DNA of 64,000 bases from JALOLG01 sp963722415 (GCA_963722415.1 CAVRNI010000054.1:87443-151442); one strand, 5' to 3'; counted from the stretch's first letter, positions 15,922 through 25,480 are shown. Translations and numbers: made by a program. Notes: generated by a model not told the origin, from the sequence alone.

Positions 15922-18168
15922 ATGAGGATCGAGAGCGTGCGAGCCGTGCTCGCCGGCTACCGCAAGAGCGACCCACCGATGCAGCGGAGCTTCGCGCTCG
16001 TGCGGATCGAGACCGACGACGGCACGATCGGGTGGGGCGAGGCATCCACGAACTGGGGCCACTCCTACCCCACGGTCTTCCGGGCGGTCGTCGACGACGT
16101 GTGCGCGCGCCACCTCGTCGGTCGCGATCCGCTGGCGATCCGCGACCGCCTCGCCGAGCTCTCGGTCGCCCTCGACGGATACCTCGGCTGGGAGGGTGTC
16201 ACGAGCCAGACGATCGGATCGATCGAGATCGCGCTCTGGGACATCGCCGGCAAAGCCCTCGACGCACCGGTCCACCAGCTTCTCGGATCGACGGCGCATC
16301 CGATCCCGCTGTACGGCACCGGCACGACGATGTTCGAAGAGTCGGCCGAGTGGCATGCCCACTACTTCGACCAGTGCCTCGCGCTCGGCTTCGCCGGCGT
16401 CAAGGTCCGCCTCGGACGCCAGCTCGACGACGACGTCGAGGTGGTTCGGGTCGTGCGGGACCACATCGGTCCCGAAGCGCTGATGGGCGTCGACTCGTAC
16501 TGGTTCCACGACCCCGACACGGCGATCGAGCTCAGCCAGCGCATCGCTCCGTACCGGATCTACTTCTTCGAGGAACCGATCCCGCAGTATCAGATCGAGG
16601 GGCTCGAACGCGTGCAACGCGCCTCACCCGTCCGAGTGGCCGCTGGTGAGCGGGTGTTCTCCCCACGGTCCTTCGCCGAGCTCGCTCGACGCGACGCGGC
16701 GCGGGTGTTCGAACCCGACGCCACGATCGTCGGCGGGATCCTGGCGTGCCTCCAGGTCGCCGACATCGCCGCCCGCCATTCGATCGAGGTGATCCCTCAC
16801 GTCGGTGGCCCGACCGTCGTCGGCTTGGCGGCCAACCTCCATTGGGCAACCGCGGCACGTGTCCGGATCTGCGAATACGACATCGATCCCCACCAACCGA
16901 TGATCACCGACATCGGCCACAACCCGGGTCTGGCGCTCGTCGATCTCGTCGACGGCACCATCACCGCGCCGACCGGACCCGGCCTCGGCGTCGATGTCGA
17001 CGAGGCACTGCTCGCCGCCCATCCCTACGTCGAAGGTGACACGTACGCCGAGATCTTCCCCGAGCACGAGTCGGGCCGGTCGGCCGCCGCGTCGAGCGGC
17101 AAGGAGCCGACCCCGCCACGGAGCACTTGCATGACGGCTGACCGACGCCGATGCCTCTGGTTCGACAACGAACACCCCGCGCTGCGGCGGTGCTGGCATC
17201 CGGTCGCGCGTGTCGCCGAGCTCGGCGGCGACGGTCCGCTGGCCGTCGACTTGCTCGGCGAGCGCTGGTGCGTCGTGCGCTTGGGCGGCCGGCTCACCGC
17301 GTTGCGCGACGCATGCCCACACCGGATGGCGCCCCTCAGCGCCGGCAGCATCGTCGACGACACGCTGCAGTGCGCGTACCACGGCTATCGCTTCGCCGCC
17401 GACGGCGCCTGTGTCGAGATCCCGGCGATCGGCCCCGACGTGCCGATCCCAGGGCGGGCACGCTGCGGTGTGGCCGCCGCGGTCGCCGAGCATCTCGGCC
17501 TCATCTGGATCGCACCCGAGGACCCGATCGCCGAGCTACCGGACGTGCCGGAGCACTCCGACGACTCGTTCGTGAAGTGCCCGCTGCCGGTGTCGACCTG
17601 GAATGCCGGCGCGGCACAGATGACCGACAACTTCCTCGACCTCGGTCATCTGGCGTTCCTCCATCTCGCCACGTTCGGCGACGCGGGCGACCGGCACATC
17701 GGCGACTACGAGGTCGAGCGCGACGGGCTGAGCTTCTCGGTCCGCTACCGCCACCTCGCCAAGGCCCTGGCCGACTCGTTCGAGGCCGGCGACGAGTTCC
17801 GAACCGTCGAGCGTGAGTCGTGGTTCGTGTACACGCCGCCCCACCACGTGTACCTGCGGCTCACGTATCCCGACGAGAAGGCCGTGCTCACGATCAGCTT
17901 CTGCCACCAACCGGTCGACGCCGTGACGACGCGGCTGTTCTGCACCGACTACCGCAACGACATCGACGACGAACCGGCGGCGATCGCGGCCGCGGTCGCG
18001 TTCCAGGAAGCCGTCGCCGCCGAGGATCGCGCCCTGCTCGAGCGGATGCGACGCAAGGCCGTGCCGCTCGAACCGACGGTCGAGTTCCACTCCAAGGCCG
18101 ACCGGATCACGCTCGAGATGCGGCGCGTCCTTCGCGAGCTGGTCGATCTCTCCGCCAGCCCGGCGTGA
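15922..18168 (+). CDS. Enolase-superfamily (mandelate racemase-like) enzyme and Rieske oxygenase in one reading frame
   Basis: One 748-residue frame holds two complete enzymes. Residues 1 to about 390 form a mandelate racemase/muconate lactonising-type protein: GFAGVKVRLGRQ (Lys base), MGVDSYW and FFEEPIP (metal ligands), AAGERVF and VIPHVGGP (His). From residue 404 a Rieske non-heme iron oxygenase alpha subunit begins, MTADRRRCLWFDNEHPALRR, with CPHRM and CAYHGYRF for the 2Fe-2S cluster and DNFLDLGHLAFLH for the iron. ATG 17131 of the Rieske part has its own GGAG site at 17120-17123. This suggests two coupled genes whose stop was lost or hidden by an indel. A true fusion cannot be excluded. 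Confidence 0.85.
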   Translation: MRIESVRAVLAGYRKSDPPMQRSFALVRIETDDGTIGWGEASTNWGHSYPTVFRAVVDDVCARHLVGRDPLAIRDRLAELSVALDGYLGWEGVTSQTIGSIEIALWDIAGKALDAPVHQLLGSTAHPIPLYGTGTTMFEESAEWHAHYFDQCLALGFAGVKVRLGRQLDDDVEVVRVVRDHIGPEALMGVDSYWFHDPDTAIELSQRIAPYRIYFFEEPIPQYQIEGLERVQRASPVRVAAGERVFSPRSFAELARRDAARVFEPDATIVGGILACLQVADIAARHSIEVIPHVGGPTVVGLAANLHWATAARVRICEYDIDPHQPMITDIGHNPGLALVDLVDGTITAPTGPGLGVDVDEALLAAHPYVEGDTYAEIFPEHESGRSAAASSGKEPTPPRSTCMTADRRRCLWFDNEHPALRRCWHPVARVAELGGDGPLAVDLLGERWCVVRLGGRLTALRDACPHRMAPLSAGSIVDDTLQCAYHGYRFAADGACVEIPAIGPDVPIPGRARCGVAAAVAEHLGLIWIAPEDPIAELPDVPEHSDDSFVKCPLPVSTWNAGAAQMTDNFLDLGHLAFLHLATFGDAGDRHIGDYEVERDGLSFSVRYRHLAKALADSFEAGDEFRTVERESWFVYTPPHHVYLRLTYPDEKAVLTISFCHQPVDAVTTRLFCTDYRNDIDDEPAAIAAAVAFQEAVAAEDRALLERMRRKAVPLEPTVEFHSKADRITLEMRRVLRELVDLSASPA

Positions 18169-19117
18169 CATCGATTTTCCGGGATTGGCTCACTGCGGCG
18201 GCGAGGTCGGCCCACAGCGCCGCTGGGATGTCGGCGTTGAACGCGGTGACGTTGTCGTCGACCTCGGTCGGCGAGCTCATGCCGACGATCACCGCGGTCA
18301 CGCCGTCGACCGTGAGCGGGTACTGCAGCGCCGCGGTCCGCAACGACACGCCGTGCGATTCGCACGTGGCGCGGATCGCGGTGGTCCGCTCGAGCAGGTC
18401 GTTCGACACGGGCGCGTAGTCGAACCACGAACCGGGTCGCGGGTCGGCGAGCACGCCGCTGTTGAACACTCCCGCGGCGAGGTACGCCACGCCGACGCGC
18501 TGGCACTCGGCGACGAGGTCACCTGCCGACCGGTCGAGCAGCGTGAGGCGGCCGGCGACCAGCACAGAGTCGAGATCGGCGTTGCGCAGGAAGAACCACG
18601 CCGTCTCGACGACGTTCGTGCCGAGCGAGACGGCGCCGACGACGCCGTCGGCCCGGAGTTGCGCGAGCGCCGCATACGTGCCGTCGATCGCCTCCGTCAG
18701 GTGATCCTCGGGATCGTGGATGTGGACGATGTCGATCCGGTCGAGACCGAGACGCTCCATGCTCGATTCCAACTGGCGCAACGTCGCATCCCGGCTGAAG
18801 TCGAACACCGCGTCGGTGCCATCTTCCGATTGTGGCGAAGGGACGAGCGAGCGGCCGGCCTTGGTCGCGACGACCACGTCGTCACGACCGATCGTCGCCA
18901 GCGCCCGGCCGAGGCGGGTCTCGGATTCCCCGAGCCCGTACAGCGGCGCCGAGTCGAACAGCCGGATGCCTCGTTCGACGGCTCGCGCGGCAGCCGCGAC
19001 GGCGCGGGCCTCGTCGTTGCCCCAGAAGATCGATGCCAGCGGCGCGGTCCCGAGCCCGAGGCGGGTGACCGTGAGACCGGTCCGTCCCAACGCGACCCGT
19101 TCGAGTTGCTCGTCCAT
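18107..19117 (-). CDS. Aldo/keto reductase family oxidoreductase
   Basis: NADPH-dependent carbonyl reductase with the AKR barrel, about 336 residues from ATG 19117 (MDEQLERVALGRTGLTVTRL). The catalytic tetrad is visible: Asp and Tyr in DSAPLYGLGESE, Lys in VVATKAG, His in IDIVHIHDPED. It resembles the L-fucose/D-threo-aldose dehydrogenase branch by the PLYGLGESE form. The C-terminus overlaps the convergent Rieske gene by 62 bases, and the last 20 residues are Arg-rich and atypical, so the real stop may be earlier. The neighbouring catabolic genes suggest a role in sugar or alcohol degradation. Confidence 0.82.
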   Translation of the reverse strand: MDEQLERVALGRTGLTVTRLGLGTAPLASIFWGNDEARAVAAAARAVERGIRLFDSAPLYGLGESETRLGRALATIGRDDVVVATKAGRSLVPSPQSEDGTDAVFDFSRDATLRQLESSMERLGLDRIDIVHIHDPEDHLTEAIDGTYAALAQLRADGVVGAVSLGTNVVETAWFFLRNADLDSVLVAGRLTLLDRSAGDLVAECQRVGVAYLAAGVFNSGVLADPRPGSWFDYAPVSNDLLERTTAIRATCESHGVSLRTAALQYPLTVDGVTAVIVGMSSPTEVDDNVTAFNADIPAALWADLAAAVSQSRKIDVTPGWRRDRPAREGRAASRA

Positions 19118-19130
19118 CGTGTCCTCCGTG

Positions 19131-20765
19131 CTAGTCAGTGCGCAGTTCGCGGGCGGCGCTGATGGATCCGCCGAGCTGGCGGACGACCGAGCCGGCACGG
19201 CCGACGCGCCGGATGACTCGATGGCTTCCGATCGAGCGCAGCACCGCCTGCGCACAGGCCCGACCGGACGAGCCGTTGATGCCTCCGCCAGGGTGGGTGC
19301 CGGCGCCGGTCACGAAGATCCCGTCGATCGGTGTCGAGTAGTTGCCCATGCGCCGTGTCGGTCGCGCGCCGAGCGACTGGGCGGCCGTCGGTGCGACGTG
19401 GTTCCCGGGGTTCTCGGAACCGGTCGTGGCGGTGAGGTCGTGCGGGCTCGTCAGCACCTCGTGGACGACGTGCGACCGGACGTCGGGGAGGCAGGAGTCG
19501 ATCGTGCGCCACACGCCTTCGCTCGCTTCATCGGCTGCGTCGTCCCACGTCCGCCCGCGCACGTCGCAGGGCGCGACCGCGTTGGCCCACATCGTCGCGC
19601 CCCCCGGCGGCGCGAGGCCGGGGTCGACTGCCGTCGGGAAGGCGACGAGCGTGCCTGGCGACGACGGCACGAGGCCGAGCGCGATCGCGCCGTAGGTGTC
19701 GACCGCGGCCGACGGTTCTGGGAGCAGCCACAGCATTGCCTGGTCGGCGTCGGGATCACCGAACGTCGGTACGCACGACGACGAATCGAGGGCGGCGGCG
19801 ATCGTCAACTGGCTGACGTTCGACGCGACGACCTCGAGCGTGCCGAGTCGCTCTCGGGTCGACGTGGGCACGACGTCAGCCGGCGACAGCAGCCTGAGCA
19901 CGAAGTCCTGCGGAGGGATCGCCGACACGACGGCCCGGCGGGCGGTGATCTCCTCGCCCGCCGTCGACCGCACCGCCCAGCCCGCGCCGCGCCGGCTGAC
20001 GGACTCGACGCGGAACCCGCAGCGCACGACGCCCCCGCCGTCTGTCACGGCCGCGGCGAGCGCGGCGACGAACGCCCGCGAACCGCCGAGTGGCCGGCCG
20101 AGACGTCGACCATGACCGCCGGTCGTGAGCAAGAACGCGTTGGCCGTGCCGGGCGCCCATGGCGGCAGGCCCATGAACGATGCGCGGAAGATCGCAAGGG
20201 CGCGCATGTGCGGGCTCTCGAACCACTTCGTCGCGAGGTCGATCACGGACATCTGGGCCAGGTCGACCAACGGCGCCGCGTCACGACCACCGATCGCACG
20301 CGCGACGCGCGTCGCGACGCTCATCGGCGGGACCCAACCACCGGACGCGATCGCGAACGCTCGGAGCAGCGGCGCGCTGCGCTCGCTCAGGTCGGTCCAC
20401 GCGCGCGCGTCGCGGGCGGAGATCGACGCGATCGACTCGGCCGTGGCTTCGACGGTGCGCCCGATCGTCACGCTCGCGCCATCGCCGAAGAGGTGGATCG
20501 CGGCCACGTCGCGGGTGCGGTACGACAGGCCGAGGTCTTCCAACCCCAACTCGTCGATCACGCCGCTCGTGAGCACCGCGGTGTGCTCGACCGCGCCGTG
20601 CTCGAGCCGGTACCCCTCCCACTCGCTCGACATCAACGCTCCCCCCGGCACCGCGTTCCGTTCGACCACGATCACATCGAGGCCGGCACGCGCGAGGTAG
20701 GCGGCGCAGATCAACCCGTTGTGGCCGCCTCCAACGACGACGACGTCCGCGTTCGCTTCCGTCAT
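19131..20765 (-). CDS. FAD-dependent oxidoreductase, phytoene dehydrogenase (CrtI)-like
   Basis: Amine-oxidase/CrtI-type flavoprotein of 544 residues. The dinucleotide fold is at the N-terminus (DVVVVGGGHNGLICAAYLAR) and the C-terminal FAD motif is GIFVTGAGTHPGGGINGSSG. The start at ATG 20765 (MTEANADVVVVGGGHNG) overlaps the stop of the upstream deaminase gene (ATGA), so the two are coupled. CrtI-like proteins outside carotenoid clusters often oxidise or isomerise unrelated hydrophobic substrates. No phytoene synthase or other carotenoid gene is present, so a carotenoid role is not supported. Confidence 0.86.
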   Translation of the reverse strand: MTEANADVVVVGGGHNGLICAAYLARAGLDVIVVERNAVPGGALMSSEWEGYRLEHGAVEHTAVLTSGVIDELGLEDLGLSYRTRDVAAIHLFGDGASVTIGRTVEATAESIASISARDARAWTDLSERSAPLLRAFAIASGGWVPPMSVATRVARAIGGRDAAPLVDLAQMSVIDLATKWFESPHMRALAIFRASFMGLPPWAPGTANAFLLTTGGHGRRLGRPLGGSRAFVAALAAAVTDGGGVVRCGFRVESVSRRGAGWAVRSTAGEEITARRAVVSAIPPQDFVLRLLSPADVVPTSTRERLGTLEVVASNVSQLTIAAALDSSSCVPTFGDPDADQAMLWLLPEPSAAVDTYGAIALGLVPSSPGTLVAFPTAVDPGLAPPGGATMWANAVAPCDVRGRTWDDAADEASEGVWRTIDSCLPDVRSHVVHEVLTSPHDLTATTGSENPGNHVAPTAAQSLGARPTRRMGNYSTPIDGIFVTGAGTHPGGGINGSSGRACAQAVLRSIGSHRVIRRVGRAGSVVRQLGGSISAARELRTD

Positions 20766-21850
20766 GTCAGGTCGGGTTGCTGTGGCGACGGCGATCCTCC
20801 GTCGCGCGACGGTCGCCCGTGCGCGGTTCGTAGCGCCGCCATGTCGCCGAGGAACTCGCGACGCATCGCCCGTTGGTCGGCATCGTCGGCCCAGCTGGCG
20901 CCGATCGCAGCCAACGAGAAGTCCTCGAGCTCGTCGAGCGAGCATCCGAACGCGTCGCGAACGTTGACGTACTCGTCGGCCAGGTCGATGTCGAACATCG
21001 CCGCGTTGTCGGAGTTGAGCGTCACGAGCACGCCGGCGTCCCGCATCCGCATCAACGGGTGCGACGCCACCGAGTCGACGAGGCCGATGCGGCGGTTCGA
21101 TGTCGGGCAGACGGTGAACGCGACGCCCTGACGGACGACGTCACCGACGAGCTCGGGGTCGTCCAGCAGACTGAACCCGTGGTCGACGCGTTCGACCCCG
21201 ACGACGTCGAGTCCGGCGCGGATGTCGCCGGCCGGACCCTCCTCGCCGAGGTGCATGGTCGTGTGGAAGCCGAGCTGGCGGGCGCGTCGGAACGGTTCGG
21301 CGAGGGCCGCGAGATCGATGCCCTGCTCACCGGCGTCGCCCCCGATCCCGATCAGCAGCTCCCGGTCGCAACGCGCCGCGGCTTCGACGAGCTCGGCGGC
21401 GGCGCCCGCGCCAGATGGCTTGTCGACGTCGAGGATCATGCGGCACACGATGGCATGGTCGGTGGCGGCGTCGGCGATCCCTGCCGCGATCCCTGACCAG
21501 ATCGTGTCGAACGCGACGCCGTAGCGCAGGAGGAACGTCGGTGAGAAGAACATCTCCCGGTACCGCACGCCGGCCGCGGCGGCGATCGCCAGCGCCTCGT
21601 ACGTGACGCGGTGGATGTCGTCGGCCTGCTGGAGGCTGCGGCACACCAGGTCGTAGACGCGGAGGAAGTCGGCGAGGTCGTCGTACCGGTAGAGCTCAGC
21701 CGGATCGTCCACGCCGAGGTCGACCCCGTTCTTGCGGGCCAGCTCGGCGATGGTGTGCGGCGGCGCGGCGCCCTCGACGTGCACGTGGAGCTCGACCTTC
21801 GGCAGGGCGCGGATGTGATCGTCGGTCGTCGGGTCGGCGGTGGGCATCAT
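20762..21850 (-). CDS. Adenosine deaminase family metal-dependent hydrolase
   Basis: Zinc-dependent purine-deaminase fold, 362 residues. All metal and catalytic motifs are present: KVELHVHVEGA, HTTMHLGEEGPAGD (catalytic Glu), DHGFSLL, CPTSNRRIG and VTLNSDNAAMFD. It should hydrolyse adenosine or a related aminopurine such as adenine or an adenosine analogue; the branch cannot be set by eye. It sits in a minus-strand operon (SDR start upstream, FAD enzyme downstream with 4-base overlap). This odd company for nucleoside salvage leaves room for a different amine substrate. Confidence 0.87.
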   Translation of the reverse strand: MMPTADPTTDDHIRALPKVELHVHVEGAAPPHTIAELARKNGVDLGVDDPAELYRYDDLADFLRVYDLVCRSLQQADDIHRVTYEALAIAAAAGVRYREMFFSPTFLLRYGVAFDTIWSGIAAGIADAATDHAIVCRMILDVDKPSGAGAAAELVEAAARCDRELLIGIGGDAGEQGIDLAALAEPFRRARQLGFHTTMHLGEEGPAGDIRAGLDVVGVERVDHGFSLLDDPELVGDVVRQGVAFTVCPTSNRRIGLVDSVASHPLMRMRDAGVLVTLNSDNAAMFDIDLADEYVNVRDAFGCSLDELEDFSLAAIGASWADDADQRAMRREFLGDMAALRTAHGRPSRDGGSPSPQQPDLT

Positions 21851-21878
21851 CCGTGGTGTCCGCAGCGCACGCCAGGAC

Positions 21879-22712
21879 CTATCGCTGGATCAGCAGCCCG
21901 GCGTCGACGGGGAGCGTCACGCCCGTGACGTACCGCGCTTCGTCAGAGGCGAGGTACAGCACCGCGTTGGACACGTCGCGGGATTCGACCCAGGGGACAG
22001 GGAGCGCGTGGCTCTCCTGCATGATGTCGCCGAAGTCCTCCTTGGTCGGGCTCTCCGACTCGGGGAGGAACATCCTGAGCGTCGGCTCGTTGATCACCAT
22101 CGGCGTGTCGACGGTGGTCGGGTTCACGCTGTTGACACGGATCATGTGCTCGGCAAGCTCGAGCGCCAGGCACTTCATCAGCCCGATCACCCCGAACTTC
22201 GACGCCACATAGTGGGCGGCGTTCCGGAACGGCGTCAGCCCGGCGGCCGAACTGGTGATGATGATCGAGCCGCCGTTGCCGGCGGCGATCATCGAGGGGA
22301 CGGCGGCGACACAGGTGCGCCAGACCCCGGTCAGGTTGACGTCGATCACGTCCTGCCACGCCTCGTCGGTGAGCTCGAGCGCGGGCGCGAACGTCACGAT
22401 GCCGGCATTGGCGACGACGATGTCGAGGCGTCCGAGATCGGCGACCCCCTGCTCGACGACCGCCCTCAGCGCGGCCGTGTCACGGACGTCGGCCTCGGCG
22501 GCGATCACTCTCCGGTCGAGTGCCTTGACCTGCTCGGCGGTCTCGGCGAGATCGTCGGCCGTGGCGATCTCGTACTGCAACGTGCCGATCGGCGCGCACA
22601 GATCGACGGCGATGATGTCGGCACCTTCTTCGGCCAGCCGGACGGCGTGGCTGCGCCCCTGACCCCTGGCGGCGCCCGTGATCAGGGCGACCTTTCCCTC
22701 GACACGACCCAT
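21879..22712 (-). CDS. SDR family oxidoreductase, mycofactocin-associated type
   Basis: SDR of 277 residues starting at ATG 22712 (MGRVEGKVALITGAARGQGR). The GxxxGxG motif reads GAARGQGRSHAVRLAEEGAD, followed by IIAVDLCAPI; YVASK is the catalytic pair and GGSIIITSSAAG carries the Ser. The ARGQGRSHA form, the insertion after CAPI and the length match the mycofactocin-dependent SDR subfamily, which holds its NAD(H) tightly and passes electrons to mycofactocin. No mycofactocin biosynthesis genes lie in the window. It is the first gene of the operon SDR, deaminase, FAD enzyme. Confidence 0.85.
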   Translation of the reverse strand: MGRVEGKVALITGAARGQGRSHAVRLAEEGADIIAVDLCAPIGTLQYEIATADDLAETAEQVKALDRRVIAAEADVRDTAALRAVVEQGVADLGRLDIVVANAGIVTFAPALELTDEAWQDVIDVNLTGVWRTCVAAVPSMIAAGNGGSIIITSSAAGLTPFRNAAHYVASKFGVIGLMKCLALELAEHMIRVNSVNPTTVDTPMVINEPTLRMFLPESESPTKEDFGDIMQESHALPVPWVESRDVSNAVLYLASDEARYVTGVTLPVDAGLLIQR

Positions 22713-22802
22713 CGCCCATTCATACCACCGGGCCGGCCGGTCGTTGTCAGCCGCGTCTCTGACACGTGTCTGAGGTCGTGGCGATCGGGGTATGCGTTGG
22801 CC

Positions 22803-23757
22803 ATGACCACTTGGGGATACACGCTGTCGAGCGAAGAGTTCGGGCCACGCGAACTGGTGGAGTTGGCGGCGATGGCCGAGGAGGTCGGCTTCGAGTTCCT
22901 CACGGTGTCCGACCACTACCATCCCTGGACCCAGAGCCAGGGCCACAGCCCGTTCGTGTGGACGACGATCGGCGGCGTCGCGATGCACACCGAACCGGAT
23001 CCCGATCGGCACGGGCGTCACCTGCCCGATCCTGCGCAACCACCCGACGATGGTCGCCCAGGCCGCGGCGAGCAGCTCGGCGATCCTCGGCGGGCGCTTC
23101 TTCCTTGGCGTCGGTACCGGCGAGTGGCTCAACGAGCACATCACGGGCGGTCCGTGGCCGGCCGTGGAGATCCGGCGGTCGATGCTCGCCGAGGCGGTCG
23201 ACGTGATGCGCCAGCTGTGGACGGGCGACACCGTCGACCACTGGGGCGAGTACTACACGGTCGAGAACGCGCGGTTGTTCACGGAACCGGCGGAACCGAT
23301 CCCGGTGATCTGGGCGGCGTCGGGCGCCGACTCGGCGGTCGCCGCCGCTCACCACGGTGACGGGTTGTGGTCCACATCACCCGACCCCGACGTCGTCTCG
23401 GCGTACCGGGACGCCGGCGGCAAGGGGCCGGTCTACGGCCAGGTGACCCTGTGCTGGGCGCCCGACCGCGCCGAGGCGGTGAAGACCGCGCTCGAGGTGT
23501 GGCCGAACGCAGGGAACCCGGGCCAGCTGTCGCAGGACCTGCCGACGTGGACGCATTTCGAGAACGTCGCCGAGCTCGTCACCGAGGAGATCATCGCCGA
23601 CCGCGTCCCGTGCGGCCCGGACGTGTCCCCGGTCGTCGAGCTGGTGCGCGACTTCGAGGATGCCGGCTTCGACCACATCCACTTCCACCAGGTCGGCCCC
23701 GACCAGCGCGGCTTCGCCGACTTCTGGCGCAACGAGCTCGTCGACGCGCTCGGCTGA
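22803..23757 (+). CDS. LLM-class flavin oxidoreductase, F420-dependent G6PDH-like (frameshift near 22995)
   Basis: Luciferase-like TIM-barrel enzyme that probably uses coenzyme F420. ATG 22803 gives MTTWGYTLSSEEFGPRELVE, then SDHYHPWTQSQGHSPFVW, which is the F420-dependent glucose-6-phosphate dehydrogenase family pattern. After GGVAMHTE the frame changes: dropping one C of the CC at 22995-22996 joins it to RIPIGTGVTCPILRNHPTMV, then GGRFFLGVGTGEWLNEHI. The reconstructed protein is about 317 residues. Members act on sugars, alcohols or other carbonyls; the substrate is unknown. It is divergent from the mycofactocin-type SDR. Confidence 0.86.
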
Positions 23758-23759
23758 CC

Positions 23760-24759
23760 TCACGCGGCAGCGCGGCGGTAGTGGGGGAACAGCTCGGTGC
23801 GGGCGAGATCCGCCAGGCGTTGCTGATCCGGGCCGACCTGATGGAGATACACCGAGTCGTAGCCGGCCGCCACGAACCGGTCGACCGCCTGGATCACGGG
23901 CCCGGCGTCGACCGCGCAGATCACCGACGACCGGATGGCATCGTGTCCGACGCCGGCGGTGAGCTCCTCGAAGTGCTCGGGCCGCGCCAACTCGGAGAGC
24001 ACGGCGGACGGCAGACGCGCTGTTCGGCCACCATTCCCGGGCCGTCTCGATCGCCTCGTCCACCGTTGTGGCGATCGAGATGTGGACTTGGCCGATGCAC
24101 CGCTTGCCGCGGCCGCCGTTGCCGTGGAAGACGTCGACGACGGAGGCGTCGGGTTGCACTCCGATCAGCCCGTCCGCGATCTCGCCGGCGAGCGCCGCGC
24201 TGCCGGGTCCGGATGCGGCCACGTAGATCGGAGGTGGCGCGGCTGGACGCGTCGTCAAGGCGAGGTTCTCGACACGCCAGTGTTCGCCGCGGTGGTTGAC
24301 GTTCTCGCCTGACAGCAGAGACCTGACGATCTCGATCCCCTCGCGCACGCGGTCGAGCCGTTCGCCGGCACCGGGCCAGCGCCGTCCGAACGGCTGCTCG
24401 TTGAGCCGCTCCCCGGATCCGACGCCGAGGAAGAAGCGACCATCGAGCATCACGGCCGCCGTGGCGGCTGCCTGGGCGACGTTGATCGGATGCCCGCGGT
24501 GGATCAGCGCCGTGACGCCGGTCCCCAGTTCGATCGCCTCGGTGGCGTTGGCGATCGCGCCGATCGTGGTCCACACGTGACCGGACTGACCCTGCCGGCG
24601 TGTCCACGGCTGCAGGTGATCGCTGATCATCGCCGTCTCGAAGCCGGTCGCTTCGGCCGTCACCGCATGCTCCACGAGAGTGCGCGGATCGTGTTCTTCG
24701 CTCGACAGCCACCAGCCGAGGCGCACGGGCTGCGCTGAGGACGCGTCCGACACGGACAC
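23760..24759 (-). CDS. LLM-class flavin oxidoreductase, second paralogue (frameshift near 24015)
   Basis: Second luciferase-like oxidoreductase, convergent with the first and two bases away from it. Segments are VRLGWWLSSEEHDPRTLVEH, ISDHLQPWTRRQGQSGHVWT, ELGTGVTALIHRGHPINVAQ and GGRFFLGVGSGERLNEQ. After AREWWPNSA the frame changes near 24015 and continues LPSAVLSELARPEHFEEL to VYLHQVGPDQQRLADLA. Reconstructed length is about 333 residues. It is similar to but distinct from its neighbour (about family-level identity), and belongs to the branch sometimes called non-F420 flavinoid oxidoreductase. The cofactor is therefore uncertain. Confidence 0.83.
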
Positions 24760-24761
24760 AG

Positions 24762-25436
24762 TCAGGCACCGTGGCCACCGTCGAGCACGTCCATCGTGAC
24801 GAGCCCGATCAACACACCGTTGACGGTGGTCACCAGCAGGTGGTCGAGCCCGTCCTTGGCGAACCGGCGGGCGACCTCCTCGACCCGAAGGTCGGGCCGG
24901 ATGGTCGAGGGCGCCGGGATCATCACATCTCGCACGCGTGTCCGAGGGGGCAAGGCGCGGACCGTCGGCCGGAGCGCGCCCACGACGACGTCGTCGGGGC
25001 CGAGGACGACGACGGTGTAGGCGATCTCGCCGAGTGCGAGGACATTCTTGACCGTCGCGTCCACCGGCACCGTCGGGACGTCGACGGCGCGCTGTCCGAC
25101 GCGGCGCGCGTCACCGATCTGACCCTCGGTCGGCAATCCCAGGACGGTCCACGCGGCGCGGCCGCCTTCGAGCATGTAGACGTCGACGAATCCCATCAGT
25201 TCGAACCGGCACACGGCTCGGGCAGCCAGGTCTCAATGCTGGTCGAAGCAGTAGATGAGCACCGCTCGATCGCGCTCGAGCTGCTCGACGCTCGTGTCGT
25301 CGAGCGTCTCCAGCGGCACATTGATCGCACCCGGGAGATGTTCCTCCGCGTACACCGATCTCGGCAGCACGTCGACGAGCTGCGCCCGTTTGCGGAGGAG
25401 GCGCTGGGCGCGTTCGACGTCGACTCGTTTGCTCAC
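24762..25436 (-). CDS. Rhodanese-like plus CBS-pair protein with an in-frame TGA
   Basis: Rhodanese fold (VDVERAQRLLRKRAQLVDVL, EEHLPGAINVPLETL, VLIYCFDQH) continuing after a single in-frame TGA at 25235-25233 with DLAARAVCRFELMGFVDVYM and EGGRAAWTVLGLPTEG. A pair of CBS motifs follows (PTVPVDATVKNVLALGE to VVVGALRPT, then RVRDVMIPAPSTI to LIGLVTMDVL). Total is about 224 codons from GTG 25436. The frame is identical on both sides of the TGA. In relatives I know, the stretch after YC reads like YCxDxxCDLSxRAA, so the TGA falls at a conserved Cys. It may be a Cys-to-stop mutation, an error, or selenocysteine. It follows the LigD-type gene on the same strand. Confidence 0.72.
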
Positions 25437-25480
25437 CGTCGAAGGGTCCCCACCCGTCCGGCCCCTCAATCCTGCTGTCG

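Noticed and set aside
18720..21131. Plus-strand frame of 803 codons
   Set aside because: It covers the AKR, FAD enzyme and deaminase genes on the other strand, all of which have clear families; high GC keeps the antisense frame open.
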